Source: Dyadobacter psychrophilus
GTDB taxonomy: Bacteria; Bacteroidota; Bacteroidia; Cytophagales; Spirosomataceae
DNA length: 64,000 nt
Assembly: GCF_900167945.1 (NCBI RefSeq)
Contig: NZ_FUZA01000003.1
Span: 186,001-250,000, forward strand
Direction of reading: 5' to 3'
Part shown: positions 46,660 through 55,097 of the stretch, in pieces
How the letters are laid out: every line of letters begins with the position of its first letter
Position numbering within the stretch: the stretch's first letter is position 1
Position numbers and translations under genes: made by a program
Notes under the pieces: generated by a model
Told to the model about the DNA's origin: nothing
The model's input: the letters and a program-made list of their open reading frames with translations, nothing else
The model's database searches: none

Positions 46660-48687
46660 ATGAACTATAAATTTCAAACATTCCTCCTGATTATCATTTG
46701 CTGGGCGTCGCAGGGCAGTTTTGCACAATTCAAAATCCGTGAACCTAATGCTATCCCACTGCATGGCGAGTGGCTTTTTGCCTTGGACCCGGCGGAAATG
46801 GGGGTGAAAGGTAAATGGTTTATGGATAAAGTTGCACAGAGCAACCGGCTGGACAAGGTGACTGTTCCGCATTGCTTTTCTTCGGATCCCCGCTTTGCGC
46901 ATTATACAGGAACTGCATGGTACAGAAAGACTTTTGCATGGAAACCGGTTTCAGGTAAAAGAGTGATCCTGCATTTCGATGCCGCTTATTACAAAACCCA
47001 CGTTTGGCTTAATAATGAAAAGGTGGGCGAACATGAAGGCGGCTACACGCCTTTCAGTTTTGATGTGACTGATTTGCTAAAAGATGGCGATAACCTCCTT
47101 GCCGTTTCGGTAAACAATGACACCTGGAAACCAGGCACGGTTCCGGGCGCGAAGGATAATGGCAACATTAATGATCCTTTTATGGGCTGGCTGAATTATG
47201 GCGGCTTGATCAGGCCTGTTTATCTGACCATCAAGCCCGAGGTTTACGTAGAAAATCTGAAAATAGAGGCGCTTCCTGATCTCACAAAAGGAACGGCAAC
47301 TTTGAAAACCAAAATAAAGATTCGCAATGCTTCCAAATCGGCGGTATCCCCCAAAATCAGCTACAATGTTATTTTCAATGGTAAGACTGTCCCAGTCAAT
47401 ATAAAAGGGAAATCTGAAAGCATTCCGGCCGGTCAAACGGGTTCAGTCGGATCGGAAGGCATATTTACTGCCGCACAGGTGAAATTGTGGGATTTGGATG
47501 AGCCAAACTTATACCAGCTCAAAGTCGCTGTTGGCGAAGACTCTGTATCCTCGAATTTCGGGATCAGAAAGGTGGAAGTCAAAAATGCGCAATTGCTTTT
47601 GAATGGAAAGTCAATCCGCGTCGGCGGCGGGAACCGCGTTGTGGATTATCCCGGATTGGGCTCTGTGGAACCGGATTGGCTCATTGAAAAGGACTTCAAA
47701 TTGATGAAGGAAGCGGGAATGGAATTCCAAAGGCTTACGCATTACACACCTTCGGAATATTTCTATGACCTGGCCGATAAACATGGAATGCTGATCATTA
47801 CGGAGGCTGGCAACTGGCAGCTGACGCCCAGTCAGATGGATAATGATTCGATCCGTAAAAAATTCCGCTCGCAATTTACCGAAATGGCTGAAAGGGACTG
47901 GAATCATCCGAGTGTGATCGCTTATAGTGTTGGAAATGAGTATCAATCGACGACACCCGCAGGTCAGAGCTGGACCAAGGACATGATCGCATTTGCCCGC
48001 CAAACCGATCCGACACGACTTTACACATTTGCAACCATGCTATTGAACACGCTTCCTAAGAAACCGGAAGACGAGGCGAGTCAATATGTAGATTTTGTTT
48101 CTACGAACACATATGGGAACCACGCGAAGGTTTTGGATCACATTCACACCCTATACCCGGAAAAACCAGTCTTCGTGAGCGAATGGGGTGTTCGTGCGGA
48201 TGCAAAAGATGAGGCATTTCAGGCTCAGCACATTTCCGACCTGATAGTGGAATTTCGTAAACGGCCTTATGTGATTGGCACTTCGTGGTGGACTTACAAT
48301 GATTACCAAAGCCGCCACCACGGCACGAATGCGAATGGTTATCGTCCCTGGGGAATTGTTGGGTCGGACCGCTCATTCCGGTCAGCTTATAGTATTCATC
48401 AGAAAGAATACTCACCCGTAACCATTGAAAAGGTTGGTTTTAAAACCGGCGGGCAAGGCCAGCATTTGCTTACCGTAAGGTTGACTGCGCGCGCTGACTT
48501 TCCTTCAAGAACATTAAAAGGGTATAAGTTGAAAACAAACGGCGCGACTGTTAACATACCGGAAATACATCCAGGGGAATCAAAGGAAATAGACATTCCA
48601 GTTGCGGGATTTGATAAGCAACTGCACATGACGATCCAAAAACCCACCGGTTTTACGACCATCGAGACAGACATCGAATTAAAATAA
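46660..48687 (+). CDS. Glycoside hydrolase family 2 protein (beta-glucuronidase/galactosidase-like)
   Basis: A 675-residue secreted retaining glycosidase. The signal peptide ends at QGSFAQ. A jelly-roll domain at ~30-190 (GTAWYRKTFAWKP, HVWLNNEKVGEHEGGYTPF) and an Ig-like domain precede the TIM barrel. The acid/base Glu427 is in YSVGNEYQS and the nucleophile Glu508 in PVFVSEWGV, with RLTHYTPSEYFYDLADKHGM before them. A C-terminal beta domain ends the protein. The short architecture is nearest to beta-glucuronidases and related GH2 subfamilies; the sugar released is uncertain. Confidence 0.88.
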   Translation: MNYKFQTFLLIIICWASQGSFAQFKIREPNAIPLHGEWLFALDPAEMGVKGKWFMDKVAQSNRLDKVTVPHCFSSDPRFAHYTGTAWYRKTFAWKPVSGKRVILHFDAAYYKTHVWLNNEKVGEHEGGYTPFSFDVTDLLKDGDNLLAVSVNNDTWKPGTVPGAKDNGNINDPFMGWLNYGGLIRPVYLTIKPEVYVENLKIEALPDLTKGTATLKTKIKIRNASKSAVSPKISYNVIFNGKTVPVNIKGKSESIPAGQTGSVGSEGIFTAAQVKLWDLDEPNLYQLKVAVGEDSVSSNFGIRKVEVKNAQLLLNGKSIRVGGGNRVVDYPGLGSVEPDWLIEKDFKLMKEAGMEFQRLTHYTPSEYFYDLADKHGMLIITEAGNWQLTPSQMDNDSIRKKFRSQFTEMAERDWNHPSVIAYSVGNEYQSTTPAGQSWTKDMIAFARQTDPTRLYTFATMLLNTLPKKPEDEASQYVDFVSTNTYGNHAKVLDHIHTLYPEKPVFVSEWGVRADAKDEAFQAQHISDLIVEFRKRPYVIGTSWWTYNDYQSRHHGTNANGYRPWGIVGSDRSFRSAYSIHQKEYSPVTIEKVGFKTGGQGQHLLTVRLTARADFPSRTLKGYKLKTNGATVNIPEIHPGESKEIDIPVAGFDKQLHMTIQKPTGFTTIETDIELK

Positions 48688-48736
48688 TTATAAATATTCG
48701 CCTGATTTCCAGGGGCGAATGTAATGACCTGACAAA

Positions 48737-51013
48737 ATGATACGCGAAGAAGCATCTGAGAAAAGAGTGCCAAAAACCATTGCATCGGCAGCAGACCTGG
48801 TAATTGTAGGAGGAGGATTAACGGGAACCTGTGCGGCGATCACAGCGGCCAGGGCGGGCATGAAAGTGACATTGATCCAGGACAGGCCTGTTTTAGGTGG
48901 AAATTGTTCGAGTGAAGTAAGGCTTTGGATACTTGGGGCAACGTCCCACATGGGCAACAACAATCGCTGGGCTCGGGAAGGCGGCGTGATAGATGAAATT
49001 ATGCTCGAAAACATTTACCGAAATCCAGATGGTAACCCGCTGATTTTTGACACCGTTTTGCTTGAAAAAGTCGTTGAGGAAAATAACATTACATTGCTTC
49101 TCAATACTGCGGTTTATGATCTGGACAAAGATGTTGAAACAGAAACGATCACGGCAGTTCACGCATTTTGCAGCCAGAACAGCACGAAATACAGTGTTAC
49201 CGCACCTCTTTTTTGCGATGCATCCGGCGATGGAATTATTGGTTTCCTGTCCGGTGCCGCATTCAGAATGGGCGCTGAATCTGCTGAGGAATTCGGTGAG
49301 AAATTTGCGCCGGATAAGGCTTACGGTGAGTTACTAGGCCATTCTATGTATTTCTATTCCAAGGATATAGGCCGCCCGGTTAAATTTATTCCGCCGTCTT
49401 ATGCCTTGCAGGACATTACGGAGATCCCACGTTACAAAACATTCAATCCAAAAGATTTCGGGTGCAGGCTGTGGTGGTTGGAATATGGCGGAAGGCTTGA
49501 TACTGTGCATGATACGGAGAAAATCAAATGGGAGTTGTGGAAGGTTGTTTATGGGGCCTGGAATTACATCAAAAATTCGGGAGAGTTCCCGGATTCCGAA
49601 AACATGACCCTGGAATGGGTCGGCACGATTCCGGGCAAGCGCGAAAGTCGTCGTTTTGAAGGGGATTATTTGCTGAAACAGCAGGATATTGTGGAACAAA
49701 AGCATTTTCACGATACGGTTGGTTTTGGCGGATGGAGCTTGGACCTGCATCCGGCAGATGGCGTATACAGCGATCAATCGGGTTGTAATCAATGGCATAG
49801 CAAAGGCGTTTACAGTATTCCTTACCGTTGTTTTTACAGCAAAAACATTAATAATCTCTTCATTGCAGGCCGCATTATCAGTGCCACGCACGTTGCTTTT
49901 GCCTCCACGCGTGTGATGGCTACAAGTGCCATGGGCGGACAATCGGTTGCGATCGCGGCTGCCCTTGCGAAAAAATACAATTGTTCTCCACGCGAAGTTG
50001 GTGAAAAGTATTTGGATGAATTGCAGCTGGAACTGTGGCGCGCAGGCCAGTATTTGCCTCAAACCGAAATTGCTGATCCTGAAAATCTGGTTGAAAGTGC
50101 CGTTGAAATCAGTGCTTCTTCGAGTTTGAAATTAAAAGGACTTCCCGGCGCGGAGCATTGGGCGGTTATCGGGCATTCCGTTGCGCAAATGTTACCTGTT
50201 CATGGTAAAATGCCGTCTGTAACGGTCTGGGTAGAAGCATTGGCAGACACTGAATTAAGAGTTGAACTCCGTAAAAGCAGCAAAGTATTTAACCATACGC
50301 CGGATGTTACGCTTGAAACAAAAACATTTAATCTGAATGCTGGAAAGCAGGAAATCAGGTTGGACTGGTCGTCATTTTTCGATGAAGCCGGTTACGCGTT
50401 TGTATCATTCATCAAAAATGAAAACATTAAAATCCAATACAGCGAAAAACGTGTAACAGGATTGCTAACAGTATTTAATGCAACAAATCCTGCCGTTTCA
50501 AACTATGGAAAACAAGAGCCGACGGAAGATCTCGGTGTAGATACGTTTGAATTCTGGTGCCCGCAACGCAGGCCAGAAGGGCGTAATCTCGCATTCAGCC
50601 TCAGCGAACCAATTGCGCTTTTTGAACCTGAGAATTTAAGAAAACATCATAACAGGCCGATATCCGGCCCTAATGCCTGGGTTGCGGACTTTACTGATGA
50701 CGAGCCGGTGGTAAACATCCGCTGGGAAGCGCCCGTAACCATTAGCAAAATCGACATTTGCTTCGATACCGATTTCGATCATCCGATGGAGAATGTGATT
50801 TATGTGCATCCGGAAACGGTTATGCCTTTCTGCGTCAAAGACATTGAAATTTGTAATGACAAAAATGAAATCATTGGTAAAATAACAGACAACCACCTTT
50901 CGCGCAGGACCATTTATTTCGATAAGCCCGCCCAGACGCAGTTTTTGAAAATAAAAGTGATTAATCCCAATCCACAGGTTCCTGCTTCTTTGTTCCAGAT
51001 CCGCTGCTATTGA
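48737..51013 (+). CDS. FAD-dependent oxidoreductase, leaderless paralogue
   Basis: A 758-residue protein without a signal peptide. From residue ~20 it has ADLVIVGGGLTGTCAAITA, QDRPVLGGNCSSEVRLWILG, LFCDASGDGIIGFLSGAAF, GTIPGKRESRRFEGDYLL and LFIAGRIISATHVAFASTR, closely paralleling the secreted paralogue at 40410. The C-terminal ~300 residues (about 450-758) are beta-rich and include a segment like a discoidin/galactose-binding fold (VSKIDICFDTD-type region, HPETVMPFCVKDIEICND, FLKIKVINPNPQVPASLFQI). Unless exported by an unseen route, it acts in the cytoplasm after uptake by the symporter. It is the last gene of the second glycan locus. Confidence 0.82.
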   Translation: MIREEASEKRVPKTIASAADLVIVGGGLTGTCAAITAARAGMKVTLIQDRPVLGGNCSSEVRLWILGATSHMGNNNRWAREGGVIDEIMLENIYRNPDGNPLIFDTVLLEKVVEENNITLLLNTAVYDLDKDVETETITAVHAFCSQNSTKYSVTAPLFCDASGDGIIGFLSGAAFRMGAESAEEFGEKFAPDKAYGELLGHSMYFYSKDIGRPVKFIPPSYALQDITEIPRYKTFNPKDFGCRLWWLEYGGRLDTVHDTEKIKWELWKVVYGAWNYIKNSGEFPDSENMTLEWVGTIPGKRESRRFEGDYLLKQQDIVEQKHFHDTVGFGGWSLDLHPADGVYSDQSGCNQWHSKGVYSIPYRCFYSKNINNLFIAGRIISATHVAFASTRVMATSAMGGQSVAIAAALAKKYNCSPREVGEKYLDELQLELWRAGQYLPQTEIADPENLVESAVEISASSSLKLKGLPGAEHWAVIGHSVAQMLPVHGKMPSVTVWVEALADTELRVELRKSSKVFNHTPDVTLETKTFNLNAGKQEIRLDWSSFFDEAGYAFVSFIKNENIKIQYSEKRVTGLLTVFNATNPAVSNYGKQEPTEDLGVDTFEFWCPQRRPEGRNLAFSLSEPIALFEPENLRKHHNRPISGPNAWVADFTDDEPVVNIRWEAPVTISKIDICFDTDFDHPMENVIYVHPETVMPFCVKDIEICNDKNEIIGKITDNHLSRRTIYFDKPAQTQFLKIKVINPNPQVPASLFQIRCY

Positions 51014-51074
51014 TCTTCGCCGTGAGATTTTTCTTCTTTGAAAACTAACAATTTGATCTTAAATTTGCCCTCTC

Positions 51075-51100
51075 AAATAGCAAACAATTGTTTGCTATTT
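51075..51100 (+). repeat. Perfect 26-bp palindrome before the TSUP gene
   Basis: AAATAGCAAACAATTGTTTG continues to a perfectly self-complementary 26-base sequence centred at 51087/51088. A T-rich stretch follows, so it could be an AT-rich terminator for the glycan locus or a dimeric operator for the sulfur genes. Confidence 0.6.
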
Positions 51101-51142
51101 TATTGCTCGTTTACTCTATAATAATAGTATACTACATAGACT

Positions 51143-52312
51143 TTGAAGGAAGCGGCGGATTTTATACCCTCATCTGACACAAACTGGGAATCTCTTGATG
51201 TTGCCTACATCGCAAGTGGTGATCCTGAGGAGGATCGGCGTCTTGCGGCACTCGCCCGGGCAAAGGGACAGGTGGTTTTCCTACGTGACATTCCTGAAGA
51301 ATCCGACGTACGTTTCAATGTTGCTCCTACTGCTGTCGCAATGAATGGATCGGTCATTAATCCGACCAGGAATAATACAAAAGCACCATTGACCTGGGAG
51401 ACAATCCAGCAGAAAATATGGGCGGCTACGATTCGCAAAAGAACGCGGACCGAAGTTGCAGTTAATATATTCTCCGCGATTGCCTTAATGATCGTGGGGC
51501 ATTTGCTGTTCACCTTCTTTACTTACGACCGCCTTACCGTTCTCTGGAACGACCTGGAATTGAATGAAAACTTCTTTTATTACGTCCTGGGAGGTTTTGT
51601 GGCGCAGATGATCGATGGCGCGTTGGGCATGGCATATGGCGTTACAGCAGCCACTTTTCTATTGACATTGGGCGTTCCGCCTTCCGCTGTCAGCGCGAGC
51701 GTGCATACTTCTGAAATATTTACCAGCGGGGTTTCGGGCTATATGCACCTGAAATTCGGCAACGTAAACAGCAAGCTTTTCAAGAAAATTCTGTTCCCAG
51801 GCGTTTTAGGCGCTATTGCGGGTGCTTATCTCCTGTCGTCTTTTGAAAAATACATTTACGTAATTAAGCCGTTAGTGGCCATTTATACCTTAATCCTGGG
51901 AATTCTTATCATCCAGAAAGCGTTAAAGAAACGAGTTGAAAAAAAGCCAATGACAAAAATTGGCTGGCTGGCAATGGCAGGCGGAACGCTCGATTCGATC
52001 GGCGGCGGCGGTTGGGGACCTATCGTAACTTCTACGCTGATCGCCCGCGGACGCCACCCGAAATATACCATAGGATCAGTTAACCTGGCGGAGTTTTTTG
52101 TTTCACTCGCAAGTTCAGTTACATTCATCAGCATCATTGGATTTTCACATTGGCAGGTCGTTTTGGGACTCATACTAGGTGGTATGGTTTCCGCTCCGAT
52201 CGCAGCAAATCTATCCAGAAGGTTACCGATTAAAACAATGATGATCATGGTCGGAACGATTGTCGTCATTGTAAGTTTGAGAATCATTTATATGGTAATC
52301 AGAGATTTATAG
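51143..52312 (+). CDS. TSUP (TauE/SafE) family transporter with a truncated CysG-N-like N-terminus
   Basis: A 389-residue protein. Residues ~150-389 are a TSUP membrane domain with seven to eight helices (GGFVAQMIDGALGMAYGVTA, SASVHTSEIFTSGVSGYMHL, AGGTLDSIGGGGWGPIVTST), thought to move sulfite, sulfate or organosulfonates. Residues ~17-60 (LDVAYIASGDPEEDRRLAAL, then QVVFLRDIPEESD) resemble the middle of the precorrin-2 dehydrogenase domain of siroheme synthase, but the NAD-binding GGG half is missing and a stop precedes the TTG start by one codon. ATG 51341 would remove the remnant and may be the true start. It opens the sulfate-assimilation cluster. Confidence 0.8.
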   Translation: MKEAADFIPSSDTNWESLDVAYIASGDPEEDRRLAALARAKGQVVFLRDIPEESDVRFNVAPTAVAMNGSVINPTRNNTKAPLTWETIQQKIWAATIRKRTRTEVAVNIFSAIALMIVGHLLFTFFTYDRLTVLWNDLELNENFFYYVLGGFVAQMIDGALGMAYGVTAATFLLTLGVPPSAVSASVHTSEIFTSGVSGYMHLKFGNVNSKLFKKILFPGVLGAIAGAYLLSSFEKYIYVIKPLVAIYTLILGILIIQKALKKRVEKKPMTKIGWLAMAGGTLDSIGGGGWGPIVTSTLIARGRHPKYTIGSVNLAEFFVSLASSVTFISIIGFSHWQVVLGLILGGMVSAPIAANLSRRLPIKTMMIMVGTIVVIVSLRIIYMVIRDL

Positions 52313-52401
52313 GACATTATCTAAGTAAGAGCACTAAGCTTTTATATCAAAACAAATAAATGGGCTGAATGCCCAAAGCAGCTAGCAGAAGTATACGAAT
52401 C

Positions 52402-53589
52402 ATGAAAAAACAAACCAAAGCGATACGCACGCAAACGCCAAAAACCAAGTATCGCGAGCATTCAACGCCATTGTTCCTGACCAGCAGTTTCACTTTTGAA
52501 AGCGCAGAACAGGGCAAAGCACTTTTTGAGGAAACCGAAGACGGGAACATTTACAGCCGTTTTTCCAATCCGACTGTGCAGGAATTTGTTGATAAGGTTT
52601 GTCTTTTAGAAGATTGCGAGGATGGTGTTGCCACTGCAACAGGCATGGCGGCGGTTTTTGCAAGTATGGCTGCTTTGTTGAAAACCGGCGATCACATTAT
52701 AGCAAGCCGCGCGTTGTTTGGTTCCGCGCACCAGGTTATTACTCAGATCCTTAGCAAATGGGGTATTACGCACACATATTTGGATGCGGATGCCAGCGAA
52801 GCTGATTGGGAAGCTGCTGTACAGCCTAATTCCAAGATGGTTTATCTGGAAACACCTTCAAATCCAGGCTTGGATCTGGTAGATTTGGCGATGATCGGCA
52901 GACTTTGCAAGAAGCACAATCTGATCTTTAATGTGGACAACTGTTTTGCATCGCCTGCATTACAAGTTCCGGCAGAGTTTGGCGCTGATTTGGTTTTACA
53001 TTCGGCGACGAAATTCATGGACGGACAAGGCCGCGTTTTGGGCGGTGTTGTTGTTGGTAAAAAAGAATATATCAAAGAGTTGCGCTTTTTCTGCCGCCAG
53101 ACAGGGCCCTCGATGTCGCCGTTTAATGCCTGGGTTTTGACCAAAAGTCTTGAAACATTAGGATTGCGAATGGACAGACATTGTTCAAATGCGTTGCAGC
53201 TGGCCCAGGCTTTGGAAAAACATCCTGACGTAAAGTCGGTGAAATATCCGTTCCTGGAATCACACCCGCAGCACGAACTGGCCAAACAACAAATGTCAGC
53301 TGGCGGGGCAATTGTTACCATTGATCTGGAAGGCGGTTTTGAAAGGGTTTCCGCATTTATGGATGCGCTGGAAATCGCTTCACTTTCTTCAAACCTGGGT
53401 GATACAAGAACCATTGTAACAAACCCAAACACAACTACGCACGCTAAACTGAAACCTGAGGAGAAGAAAGCACTGGGCATTACAGAAGGCCTCATCCGCA
53501 TTTCAGTAGGTCTTGAAGACATCGAAGATTTGATAGAAGACTTCACCAACGCCGTGGAGGTGTCGGTGAAAAGTGATATATTAGGGTAG
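52402..53589 (+). CDS. metZ: O-succinylhomoserine/O-acetylhomoserine sulfhydrylase (MetZ-like)
   Basis: A 395-residue PLP enzyme of the Cys/Met-metabolism family that joins sulfide to an activated homoserine to give homocysteine. The PLP lysine is K204 in LHSATKFMDGQGR; other family marks are IYSRFSNPTVQEFVD, ATATGMAAVFASM, YLETPSNPGLDLVD and GLIRISVGLEDIEDLIEDF. Placement with sulfate-reduction genes fits direct sulfhydrylation. Cystathionine gamma-synthase/lyase are alternatives of the same fold, but the context favours sulfhydrylase. ATG 52402 is chosen over an in-frame ATG at 52369, which lies in a small hairpin. Confidence 0.85.
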   Translation: MKKQTKAIRTQTPKTKYREHSTPLFLTSSFTFESAEQGKALFEETEDGNIYSRFSNPTVQEFVDKVCLLEDCEDGVATATGMAAVFASMAALLKTGDHIIASRALFGSAHQVITQILSKWGITHTYLDADASEADWEAAVQPNSKMVYLETPSNPGLDLVDLAMIGRLCKKHNLIFNVDNCFASPALQVPAEFGADLVLHSATKFMDGQGRVLGGVVVGKKEYIKELRFFCRQTGPSMSPFNAWVLTKSLETLGLRMDRHCSNALQLAQALEKHPDVKSVKYPFLESHPQHELAKQQMSAGGAIVTIDLEGGFERVSAFMDALEIASLSSNLGDTRTIVTNPNTTTHAKLKPEEKKALGITEGLIRISVGLEDIEDLIEDFTNAVEVSVKSDILG

Positions 53590-53612
53590 GAATTTAATTA
53601 GGCTCTGATCTT

Positions 53613-53840
53613 ATGAAAGCATTGACCATCAACTTACCGGATTCACTGGATTCAGAAGAATTTGAAATAAAAATGCTTTTGGCTGGCCAGTTATATGAGC
53701 GTGGAAAAGTTACGACTGGTCAGGCGGCTGAGATTGTCGGGGTTAGCAAGCGGACTTTCATTGAAATCATGGGAAGATTTGGCTTTTCCATATTCAGTGA
53801 TTCGGTTGAAGATCTGAGAAACGACATAGCCAATGCGTAA
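53613..53840 (+). CDS. UPF0175 family antitoxin-like protein
   Basis: A 75-residue protein matching the UPF0175 pattern: KALTINLPDSLDSEE, then MLLAGQLYERGKVTTGQAAE, VGVSKRTFIEIMGRFGFSIF and SVEDLRNDI. The middle is a helix-turn-helix-like segment. UPF0175 proteins are the usual partners of DUF3368 PIN-like toxins, and the next gene is one; the two overlap by eight bases. It starts 23 bases after metZ. Confidence 0.85.
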   Translation: MKALTINLPDSLDSEEFEIKMLLAGQLYERGKVTTGQAAEIVGVSKRTFIEIMGRFGFSIFSDSVEDLRNDIANA

Positions 53841-54291
53841 TGCGCTTGTTATTGCTGATTCAAGTTGTTTGATCTTATTATCAAAAATTGAAGAACTTGA
53901 AATTTTACGGCGCATTTACAAGCAAATATTTATTACAAAAGAAATAGCAGAGGAATTTGGAGGGCCGCTTCCCGACTGGATCGAGATAAAGGAAATTAGC
54001 AACACTGCGTTACAGCTTTTATTTGAAGACGCACTGGATATAGGAGAAGCCTCAGCATTGGCTCTGGCATTTGAAATGCGAGAGTGCACGGTAATATTGG
54101 ATGATCTTAAAGCTAGAAAGGTCGCATCCAAAATGAACATTAGAGTTACAGGCACGATAGGCGTCATTTTGAAAGCCAAAAAGGAAAACAAGATTTCATC
54201 TGTCCGAAGTGTTTTTGATAAAATATTAAGCACTGATTTTCGCATCAGCGAACGAATTATAAATGAAGCTTTGAAAGAAGCAGGCGAATAA
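53833..54291 (+). CDS. DUF3368 family PIN-like toxin
   Basis: A 152-residue PIN-domain-like protein of the DUF3368 family, presumed ribonuclease toxin. Acidic residues expected at the metal site are visible in VIADSSCLILLSKI (Asp9), the DIGEASALALAFEM helix (Glu) and VILDDLKARKVA (Asp pair); VTGTIGVILKAKKENKISSV and RISERIINEALKEAGE are the typical C-terminal parts. It overlaps its UPF0175 partner and ends five bases before the cysH ATG, so it is transcribed with the sulfur genes unless separately promoted. Toxicity is inferred from family and layout. Confidence 0.85.
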   Translation: MRNALVIADSSCLILLSKIEELEILRRIYKQIFITKEIAEEFGGPLPDWIEIKEISNTALQLLFEDALDIGEASALALAFEMRECTVILDDLKARKVASKMNIRVTGTIGVILKAKKENKISSVRSVFDKILSTDFRISERIINEALKEAGE

Positions 54292-54296
54292 TCACC

Positions 54297-55001
54297 ATGA
54301 ACAACACAATAATATCTTCTTTAAATGCCGCTATTGAGGGCAAGAGTGAGACGGAATCGCTGGCGATTCTGGCGGAGCTTTTTCCTGGCGAAGTGGTGTT
54401 TTCGACTAGCTTGGGCTATGAAGATCAGGTTATTACAGATTTTATTTTAAAGAATAATCTGAACATTACGATTTTCACCCTGGATACAGGAAGGCTTTTC
54501 AGCGAGACTTATATGACGCTGCAAAAGACGAACAACCGCTACGATACGAAGATCAAAGTTTACTATCCGCAAACGCAAACCGTGGAGGAAATGGTAAGCA
54601 CAAAAGGACCTTTGAGTTTTTATGATTCGGTGGAAAACAGGAAGGAATGTTGCTTTATCCGCAAAGTGGAACCATTGAACCGCGCGTTGAAAGGGGCGAA
54701 GATCTGGGTAACCGGTATCAGGGCAGAACAATCGGGCAACCGTCATGATATGCCGCAGCTGGAATGGGACGAAGCGCACCAGCTGGTGAAGTTTCATCCG
54801 ATCCTTAACTGGTCTTTTGAGGAAGTTAAAACATATGTAAAGTCCAATGGCATTCCTTATAACCCATTGCATGACAAGGGTTTTGTGAGCATTGGTTGCG
54901 CACCTTGTACCCGTGCGATCCAGGAAGGCGAGGATTTCCGCGCGGGACGCTGGTGGTGGGAAGATGAATCGAAAAAAGAATGTGGCTTGCATGCTAAGTA
55001 G
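54297..55001 (+). CDS. cysH: Adenylyl-sulfate (APS) reductase, CysH family
   Basis: A 234-residue enzyme reducing activated sulfate to sulfite. The PP-loop fold starts with VVFSTSLGYEDQVITDFI and TIFTLDTGRLFSETY. It has the Fe-S cysteine pairs C118-C119 (KECCFIRK) and C201-C204 (GCAPCTRA), the signature of [4Fe-4S] APS reductases, and the catalytic C229 in ECGLH near the end. PAPS-specific CysH proteins lack the cluster cysteines, so APS is the likely substrate; the absence of cysC nearby agrees. The gene follows the toxin gene by five bases. Confidence 0.92.
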   Translation: MNNTIISSLNAAIEGKSETESLAILAELFPGEVVFSTSLGYEDQVITDFILKNNLNITIFTLDTGRLFSETYMTLQKTNNRYDTKIKVYYPQTQTVEEMVSTKGPLSFYDSVENRKECCFIRKVEPLNRALKGAKIWVTGIRAEQSGNRHDMPQLEWDEAHQLVKFHPILNWSFEEVKTYVKSNGIPYNPLHDKGFVSIGCAPCTRAIQEGEDFRAGRWWWEDESKKECGLHAK

Positions 55002-55032
55002 GCTGTGAGCTGTTGGCTTTGGGCTGTCAGTT
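55001..55032 (+). repeat. GGCTGT-rich intergenic repeat between cysH and cysD
   Basis: GGCTGTGAGCTGTTGGCTTT followed by GGGCTGTCAG is an imperfect tandem of a GGCTGT core. It lies directly after the cysH stop in the 96-base spacer and resembles the arms of the repeat at 59731. Confidence 0.4.
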
Positions 55033-55097
55033 TATAGGATAATCCTCATTTTGAGCAGCATTAGGCCCTAATTAATAGAAAAACAATTATTCAGAAT

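Noticed and set aside
52320..52401. Possible SAM-type riboswitch before metZ
   Set aside because: Only a 5-bp hairpin (TGGGC/GCCCA) is present; I could not fit the conserved core of SAM-I or SAM-II classes.
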